A stretch of DNA of 17,991 bases, taken from positions 1 to 17,991 of the forward strand of contig CALGCE010000165.1 in NCBI GenBank assembly GCA_937884625.1. The letters are read 5' to 3'. Origin of the DNA: an uncultured Clostridia bacterium. GTDB lineage: Bacteria > Bacillota > Clostridia > Oscillospirales > Acutalibacteraceae. Under the pieces are notes generated by a model, which saw nothing but the letters and a program-made list of their open reading frames with translations, was not told where the DNA came from and did not search any database. This document shows positions 14,196 to 17,991 of this stretch, one piece after another (position 1 is the stretch's first letter; each line of letters starts with the position of its first letter). The translations under genes were made by a program, and so were the position numbers.

Positions 14196-14269
14196 TATTC
14201 ATTATTCATTTAGAAAACCTATCACGCTGATTTAATGAATATTGAATATTTAAAAATGAATAATGAATA
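14196..14269. repeat. 16-bp perfect inverted repeat, MITE-like
   Basis: TATTCATTATTCATTT (14196-14211) is exactly inverted at 14254-14269. The 42-nt interior begins with GAAAACCTATCACGC (14213-14227), which reappears inverted in the tRNA terminator hairpin next door (14294-14308). No open frame is present. It looks like a small miniature or palindromic element, but no target duplication can be defined. Confidence 0.5.
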
Positions 14270-14273
14270 ATAC

Positions 14274-14313
14274 AAAGCGAAAACCTACCACTTGCGTGAT
14301 AGGTTTTCGCTTT
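14274..14313 (-). terminator. Terminator of the tRNA-Ser operon
   Basis: 18-bp stem (14274-14291 with 14296-14313), loop 4 nt; the single mismatch becomes a G-U pair on the minus transcript. It starts at the tRNA 3' CCA (the final A is shared) and is followed by TATTATT. The right arm is perfectly complementary over 15 nt to 14213-14227 as well. Confidence 0.8.
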
Positions 14314-14403
14314 GGCGGAGTAGGAGAGACTCGAACTCTCGCATCGGTTACCCGACCTACGCCCTTAGCAGGGGCGCCTCGTCACCAACTTGAGTACTAC
14401 TCC
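14313..14403 (-). tRNA. tRNA-Ser(GCT), CCA encoded
   Basis: The acceptor GGAGTAG (14403-14397) pairs with CTACTCC (14323-14317), followed by discriminator G and an encoded CCA (14315-14313). The anticodon loop CTGCTAA gives anticodon GCT (codons AGC/AGU). The long variable arm (GTAGGTCGGGTAACCGATGC region) identifies a class II serine tRNA. The T arm is GAGAGTTCGAGTCTCTC. Length is 88 nt without CCA. Confidence 0.95.
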
Positions 14404-14413
14404 GTATGCTGAA

Positions 14414-14586
14414 TTTGTATTTTAAATATTTAATTGTAAATATGATAAATCTTAAAAATTATGTTCCTCGGCTTGCCCTCTTGCGGTGCCCGAAAAAATT
14501 TCCGTCTTGGAGCGACGGATTTTTTCGACCGCTACGCCAACAATTACTTGTTTCTTCTTCCGCAGGAAGCACTCGTAATTGTTGCC
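14414..14586. mobile_element. Structured insert flanked by the tRNA direct repeat
   Basis: A 173-nt segment between the two 34-bp repeats. It holds an AT-rich left part, a terminator-like stem (14491-14527) and a second two-level hairpin in which CAACAATTAC (14538-14547) pairs with GTAATTGTTG (14575-14584) around CTTCC-GCA-GGAAG. No protein gene is credible. It could be a non-autonomous element or an integration remnant with the tRNA 5' end as attachment site. A duplication followed by replacement is an alternative. Confidence 0.35.
14491..14527. terminator. Terminator-like hairpin inside the tRNA insert
   Basis: CGAAAAAATTTCCGTC (14491-14506) pairs with GACGGATTTTTTCG (14514-14527), with a 2-nt bulge and a 7-nt loop. 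It carries T-tracts on both strands, so it may stop transcription between the two tRNA-Ser genes. Confidence 0.55.
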
Positions 14587-14610
14587 CGTCACCAACTTGA
14601 GTACTACTCC
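14587..14610 (-). pseudogene. tRNA-Ser(GCT) 5' fragment
   Basis: The first 24 nt of tRNA-Ser(GCT), identical to the intact gene, from GGAGTAGTACTC to GGTGACG. It then runs into unrelated sequence. It has no anticodon arm, so it is not a functional tRNA. Confidence 0.85.
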
Positions 14611-14657
14611 GTATGCTGAACATATATTTTTAATATCAAATTGTAATCAAATAAAAA

Positions 14658-14746
14658 TGGCGGAGAGGAAGGGATTCGAACCCTTGTGGTGTTGCCACCA
14701 AACGGTTTTCAAGACCGCCTCGTTATGACCGCTTCGATACCTCTCC
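14658..14746 (-). tRNA. tRNA-Ser(TGA), CCA encoded
   Basis: The acceptor GGAGAGG (14746-14740) pairs with CCTCTCC (14668-14662), discriminator G, then an encoded CCA (14660-14658). The anticodon loop CTTGAAA gives TGA (codons UCA and others of the UCN box). The long variable arm TTTGGTGGCAACACCAC marks it as class II. Length is 86 nt without CCA. Confidence 0.95.
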
Positions 14747-14761
14747 GTATGTGACTGAAAT

Positions 14762-14790
14762 ATTTTATCACAATCACAATAAATTGTCAA
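14762..14790 (-). promoter_or_regulatory. Predicted promoter of the tRNA-Ser pair
   Basis: TTGACA (14790-14785), 17 nt, TAAAAT (14767-14762); the start would be a few nt before tRNA-Ser(TGA). No comparably good promoter was found directly before tRNA-Ser(GCT), so the second tRNA may depend on read-through. Confidence 0.75.
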
Positions 14791-14804
14791 CAAAAAGATA
14801 GTAT

Positions 14805-15344
14805 TTATATTTTCATATTTTTCTTTAATACTTTTATTATGGGCGGTAACAGTACGGCAAATACCACTGCGGTTATTATTCCGCTTAATATTCGGGGTAT
14901 CAGTCCGCCGAAAACATATGCATAGGAATAGTAGTTATACAGTTTGCTGTCAACATACATAACAAATGTGTTACAAGTCGTAACAAGAAGTGAACTTATC
15001 ACTGTTTCAACTGCCAAAATATATGTTTTGCAACTTCTTTTAAACGCAATAAAAAGCAGTCCCGTTGCAGCACCTCTTATGACTGCCGGTAAAACCCATA
15101 AAAGCGTTGTGGCAGTAAATCCGTAGGTAATCATCTGACCGATAAACGCACCGACAAATCCCGACGCCATACCCCAAATCGGACCTGCAACTATTGCCGC
15201 AATAATAATCGGAAAACCGCTGAGCGATATTTTTATAGTGCCTGAAAACACCGAACTAAACACAGTTGCAAGGTAATCAAAGCCCACATAAAACGCCGCC
15301 ATAACTGCCGATAAACATAATTTTTTTGTCATACTTTTTTGCAA
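14805..15344 (-). CDS. folT: Folate ECF transporter S component FolT
   Basis: 179 residues, six hydrophobic helices, an ECF S-component that binds folate and associates with a shared EcfAAT module encoded elsewhere. The early helices read KLCLSAVMAAFYVGFDYL and ISLSGFPIIIAAIVAGPIWGMASGFVGAFIGQM, the typical S-component pattern before the A-x-x-x-A surface. Folate specificity rests on the THF riboswitch upstream. The start is taken as TTG 15344: GGGGAGG (15359-15353) is 8 nt away, whereas ATG 15332 would be 20 nt away. A longer reading from a TTG at 15374 would begin inside the regulatory hairpin loop and is unlikely. Confidence 0.9.
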   Translation of the reverse strand: MQKSMTKKLCLSAVMAAFYVGFDYLATVFSSVFSGTIKISLSGFPIIIAAIVAGPIWGMASGFVGAFIGQMITYGFTATTLLWVLPAVIRGAATGLLFIAFKRSCKTYILAVETVISSLLVTTCNTFVMYVDSKLYNYYSYAYVFGGLIPRILSGIITAVVFAVLLPPIIKVLKKNMKI

Positions 15345-15350
15345 AATAAA

Positions 15351-15391
15351 AACCTCCCCATCATCCGTTACCAACCGATAATAGGGAGATT
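15351..15391 (-). terminator. Expression-platform hairpin of the THF riboswitch
   Basis: 15-bp stem with four G-U pairs (15391-15377 with 15365-15351), loop 11 nt, followed by TTTTATTTT. The 3' arm contains the folT Shine-Dalgarno GGGGAGG, and the start TTG lies in the T-tract. It may therefore act both as a terminator and by hiding the ribosome site. Confidence 0.75.
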
Positions 15392-15412
15392 AAAAATCTT
15401 CATATTATTTGT

Positions 15413-15513
15413 CAGCGGGATGCAACGGTAAGACCGCATACCGTAAAAACGGTACTTCGTCTGTACGGCAACTCCCCGTCCGCACAGCACTTGACGCCAA
15501 ACCGTCTACTCTG
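15413..15513 (-). promoter_or_regulatory. THF (tetrahydrofolate) riboswitch, type I
   Basis: The minus strand carries the conserved blocks CAGAGTAGACGGTTTGGCGT, CAAGTGCTGTGCGGACGGGG, AGTTGCCGTACAGACGAAGT, ACCGTTTTTACGGTATGCGG and TTACCGTTGCATCCCGCTG. The GAGTAGA 5' edge, the GACGAAG internal element and the TTGCATCC pocket strand match folT leaders of Firmicutes. Confidence 0.93.
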
Positions 15514-15525
15514 AAATTTAAGTAT

Positions 15526-15553
15526 ATTATACACTTTTTTCCTTGTTTGTCAA
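15526..15553 (-). promoter_or_regulatory. Consensus promoter of folT
   Basis: TTGACA (15553-15548), 16 nt, TATAAT (15531-15526); transcription would begin just ahead of the THF aptamer. It is close to and divergent from the fkbM promoter. Confidence 0.85.
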
Positions 15554-15573
15554 CCGATATTTAAGTATATTTC

Positions 15574-15602
15574 TTGTATTTTTTCTTAAAATTATGTATA
15601 AT
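15574..15602 (+). promoter_or_regulatory. Predicted promoter of the FkbM gene
   Basis: TTGTAT (15574-15579), 17 nt, TATAAT (15597-15602). Position +1 is expected at or within 1-2 nt of the ATG at 15609. Confidence 0.65.
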
Positions 15603-15608
15603 TGTCTT

Positions 15609-16646
15609 ATGAAAAATGATTTATGGAATTATTTAAAAAAAGTAAACAAGCCCATAGTATTATACGGAATGGGAAACGGTGCCGATAAAATTATTGCAGA
15701 ACTTGAAAAACACGATATAAAAATAAGCGGTGTTTTTGCAAGTGACGGTTTTGTGCGTGAAAAATACTTTCACGGATTTAAGGTCAGCCGTTATTTGGAA
15801 CTAAAAAACAAATTCGGCGATATGGTGGTGCTGTTGTGTTTTGGCACCTGTCTTGACGAAGTTTTAAATAACATTAATAAAATTGCATCGCAGCAGGAAT
15901 TATACGCACCCGATGTTCCCGTATGCGGAGATACTCTTTTTGACGGCTTATATGCACAGCAAAACAAACAAGAACTTCAAAAAATATATTCACTTCTTGC
16001 CGATAGTATATCAAAGAAAACCTTTGAAAATACGGTAAAATACAAATTAAGCGGAGATATACACTACCTATATGACTGTGAAGTGCCCCTTGACGAGCCT
16101 TACGAAACATTTTTAAAATTAGGTGGGTGTGAAACATACGTTGATTTCGGTGCGTACAGAGGGGACACCGTTTTGGATTTTTTGGGTAGGGTTGATACCT
16201 ATACGCACATTTATGCGGTTGAGCCTGATAAAAAAAGTTATAACAAGATGTCTTTATTATTAAAGGACAATCCCGATATTTCTTTGATAAACGCCTGTGC
16301 ATCAGACGTGTGCGGAAATGTAGATTTTAATATGGACGGCTCCCGTGCATCATCGGTTAAGGAGGGCGGAATAAAGGTAAAGTCCGTAACGCTCGACAGT
16401 ATTGCAGACGACGCAGATATAACATTTGTAAAAATGGACATAGAGGGTGCAGAACTTCCTGCAATAATGGGCGGTGCCGAAACTATAAAACGATGCAAAC
16501 CCAAAATGCAGATAGCCTGTTATCACAAAAGCGAAGATTTGACCACTCTTCCGAAAGCGATTTTATCCATAAGAAGTGACTACAAAATATATATGCGACA
16601 TTTTAAAGGCTTACCTGCGTGGGACACCAATTATTACTTTATTTAA
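15609..16646 (+). CDS. FkbM family methyltransferase
   Basis: 345 residues from ATG 15609. The N-terminal third has a Rossmann-like unit (KPIVLYGMGNGADKIIAELE ... GVFASDGFV), seen in clostridial proteins of this kind. The C-terminal part is an FkbM SAM-dependent methyltransferase domain: YVDFGAYRGDTVLDF (motif I), HIYAVEPDKKSYNKM (motif II acidic residue), LINACASDVCGNVDF and TFVKMDIEGAELPAIMGGAE. FkbM enzymes O-methylate sugars or other small molecules, often in surface polysaccharide synthesis, but no such genes flank this one and the substrate is unknown. There is no Shine-Dalgarno before the ATG; the -10 is 6 nt upstream, so the mRNA appears leaderless. In-frame ATG codons upstream of 15609 overlap the promoter. 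Confidence 0.85.
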   Translation: MKNDLWNYLKKVNKPIVLYGMGNGADKIIAELEKHDIKISGVFASDGFVREKYFHGFKVSRYLELKNKFGDMVVLLCFGTCLDEVLNNINKIASQQELYAPDVPVCGDTLFDGLYAQQNKQELQKIYSLLADSISKKTFENTVKYKLSGDIHYLYDCEVPLDEPYETFLKLGGCETYVDFGAYRGDTVLDFLGRVDTYTHIYAVEPDKKSYNKMSLLLKDNPDISLINACASDVCGNVDFNMDGSRASSVKEGGIKVKSVTLDSIADDADITFVKMDIEGAELPAIMGGAETIKRCKPKMQIACYHKSEDLTTLPKAILSIRSDYKIYMRHFKGLPAWDTNYYFI

Positions 16647-16701
16647 TATGTATAAATTGTTGCAAAAGGTCTAAAAAGGTACAACAAGCAGTAGATAATG
16701 C

Positions 16702-16730
16702 TTGACAGAAAATAAATGTAGTGGTAATAT
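16702..16730 (+). promoter_or_regulatory. Predicted promoter of rny
   Basis: TTGACA (16702-16707), 17 nt, TAATAT (16725-16730). It leaves a leader of roughly 140 nt before the rny start. Confidence 0.7.
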
Positions 16731-16736
16731 TATATG

Positions 16737-16879
16737 GATAAATTAATATGCTTTTTAAGGTATTGGCGAACCGAAGAAAAGCAAAGATTAATAATCACGG
16801 GGGGAAAACAGCGGGTCCCGATGTACACATAACCTACCGTACGAAAACTCCGCTTTACTATATAGAGGGGGTGCATTTT
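16737..16879 (+). other. Long 5' leader of rny, possibly structured
   Basis: The leader includes a nested hairpin: AGCGG (16810-16814) with CCGCT (16850-16854), and inside it GTAC (16823-16826) with GTAC (16839-16842), separated by opposed internal loops. It also holds an in-frame ATG at 16748 with no stop before rny. It matches no riboswitch class I recognise. Confidence 0.35.
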
Positions 16880-17991
16880 ATGCCCAGTACTTTAACGTAT
16901 GTAATTTTCGGCATTATCGCCGTTGTTTTGGCAATAGTCGGTTTTTGTATAGGTTCTGCCTACCGTCGCAAGTCTGCTGAAAAGGCAATAGGCTCTGCGG
17001 AAGAAGAGGCTAAACGTATACTTAACGATGCTATGAAAACTGCCGAAGCAAAGAAAAAAGAGGTTTTGCTTGAAGTCAAAGAGGAAACAATACAACTGCG
17101 TCAAGATACCGAACGTGATTTGCGTGAGCGAAGAAGTGAGGTACAACGTCAGGAGCATAGACTTCAACAAAAGGAAGAATCCCTTGACCGCAAAATAGAA
17201 AATTTTGAGGCAAAGGAAGAAAAACTTGCATTAAAATCAAAAGAAATTGATGAAAAAATTGAAGAATGTGAACGTGTAAAGAAAAGTCAACTTGAAATGC
17301 TTGAAAAAATTTCAGGTCTTTCAAAGGAACAGGCAAAAGCACAGTTACTCGAAATGCTTGACAGTGAATTAAATCACGAAAAAGCAGTCAAAATAATAGA
17401 ATTCGAGCAACAGACTAAGGACGAGTCCGATAAACTTGCCCGTGAGGTTATTGCCCACGCAATACAACGCTGTGCGGCAGACCATTCTTCCGAAATCACA
17501 GTATCGGTTGTCAACCTGCCCAACGATGAAATGAAGGGCAGAATTATCGGCAGAGAGGGTAGAAATATCCGTGCCATTGAAAATGCTACGGGTGTTGACC
17601 TTATTATCGACGATACACCCGAGGCTATCACCGTTTCGAGTTTTGAGCCGATACGCCGTGAGATTGCCCGTGTAACACTTGAAAAACTTATTCTTGACGG
17701 AAGAATACATCCTGCAAGAATCGAGGAGACCGTACAAAAGGCGACTGCACAGGTCGAGGCGGTTATCAAGCAAGAGGGCGAACGTGCAATGATTGATTCG
17801 GGTGTCCACAGTCTGCATCCTGAAATCATTAAACTTTTAGGACGTCTTCATTTCCGTACAAGTTACGGTCAGAACGTACTTAACCATTCGCTTGAAGTTT
17901 GTTATCTTTCAGGACTTATTGCGGCAGAACTCGGTGCCGATGTTACACTTGCCAAACGTGCAGGACTTCTTCACGATATAGGTAAGGCTAT
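16880..17991 (+). CDS. rny: Ribonuclease Y, N-terminal 370 residues
   Basis: A membrane-anchored endoribonuclease that initiates mRNA decay; the gene is cut by the window end. The order is: N-terminal membrane helix (about residues 4-27, [20 protein letters not shown]); long charged coiled coil (about 30-190, Glu/Lys/Arg/Gln-rich); KH domain with [15 protein letters not shown] and [15 protein letters not shown] (about 210-270); and the start of the HD domain ([17 protein letters not shown] and LLHDIGKA, with the metal-binding HD pair). ATG 16880 follows GAGGGGGTG. The frame stays open upstream to ATG 16748, but that codon has no ribosome site. RicT, a partner that modulates RNase Y in Bacillus, is encoded at 2677. 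Confidence 0.95.
   Translation, partial: MPSTLTYVIFGIIAVVLAIVGFCIGSAYRRKSAEKAIGSAEEEAKRILNDAMKTAEAKKKEVLLEVKEETIQLRQDTERDLRERRSEVQRQEHRLQQKEESLDRKIENFEAKEEKLALKSKEIDEKIEECERVKKSQLEMLEKISGLSKEQAKAQLLEMLDSELNHEKAVKIIEFEQQTKDESDKLAREVIAHAIQRCAADHSSEITVSVVNLPNDEMKGRIIGREGRNIRAIENATGVDLIIDDTPEAITVSSFEPIRREIARVTLEKLILDGRIHPARIEETVQKATAQVEAVIKQEGERAMIDSGVHSLHPEIIKLLGRLHFRTSYGQNVLNHSLEVCYLSGLIAAELGADVTLAKRAGLLHDIGKA

Larger units (their letters stand above)
14380..14620. repeat. 34-bp direct repeat spanning the 5' end of tRNA-Ser(GCT)
   Basis: 14380-14413 and 14587-14620 are identical over 34 nt and 207 nt apart. Each copy covers the first 24 nt of tRNA-Ser(GCT) plus 10 nt upstream of it. The first copy belongs to the intact tRNA; the second is a fragment. 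Confidence 0.9.

Noticed and set aside
14406..14600. 64-codon open frame across the tRNA insert
   Set aside because: It covers the hairpins and the tRNA fragment, has no ribosome site and gives no recognisable protein.
17369..17829. Two ~150-codon minus-strand open frames near the window end
   Set aside because: Both are antisense shadows of the RNase Y coiled coil and KH domain, which is plainly coding on the plus strand.
1..17991. CRISPR array, insertion sequence, prophage or toxin-antitoxin genes
   Set aside because: No regularly spaced repeats, transposase, integrase or phage structural genes are visible; the only repeats are short palindromes and the tRNA-linked 34-bp pair.

Overview
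The window reads as low-GC, endospore-forming Clostridia (Firmicutes/Bacillota). The evidence is a spoIIGA-sigE pair, a CotJC-type spore-coat manganese catalase, two ECF-transporter S components under vitamin riboswitches, an Nfn-type electron-bifurcating transhydrogenase, a clostridial 2[4Fe-4S] ferredoxin and tRNA genes with encoded CCA. The gene content would suit a gut or anaerobic clostridium, but nothing here fixes the genus.

Layout. (1) 1-3531, plus strand: the 3' end of lon, then engB (broken), trpS, holB and ricT, tightly packed. (2) 3546-3841: a monocistronic ferredoxin gene with its own promoter, ending at a terminator shared with the convergent operon. (3) 7440-3905, minus strand: SAM-I riboswitch, metK, nfnA, nfnB, all overlapping, so S-adenosylmethionine synthesis and Nfn probably share a leader. 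(4) 8240-7488, minus: FMN riboswitch and ribU. (5) 10115-8261, minus: spoIIGA-sigE, then a DUF1294 gene with its own promoter. (6) 10116-10567: a gene-free divergent regulatory region with several promoters and Spo0A-box-like sites. (7) 10568-11750, plus: a G5/3D-domain cell-wall protein, a terminator and a palindromic unit. (8) 11774-12775: a divergent XRE regulator and a SLOG/DUF1273-like protein. (9) 13490-12822 and 14039-13569, minus: CotJC and a DUF1648 membrane protein. (10) 14129-14746: palindromic repeats and two tRNA-Ser genes (GCT, TGA), separated by an unusual structured insert flanked by a 34-bp direct repeat that includes the 5' end of tRNA-Ser(GCT). (11) 15513-14805, minus: THF riboswitch and folT. 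(12) 15609-16646, plus: an FkbM-type methyltransferase, apparently leaderless. (13) 16702 to the end, plus: rny (RNase Y), cut by the window edge.

Most of the window is ordinary housekeeping and sporulation sequence. The points that deserve a second look are: an apparent 17-nt deletion destroying the usually essential engB; an ATA codon at the natural start of nfnA; Nfn placed behind a SAM riboswitch; a structured insert inside a tRNA-Ser pair; leaderless arrangements for fkbM and the DUF1294 gene; a Spo0A box between the -35 and -10 of the ferredoxin promoter; and the XRE/SLOG pair with a clear palindromic operator. I did not find a convincing multi-gene defence or biosynthetic system. The XRE/SLOG pair and the tRNA insert are the closest things to something undescribed.
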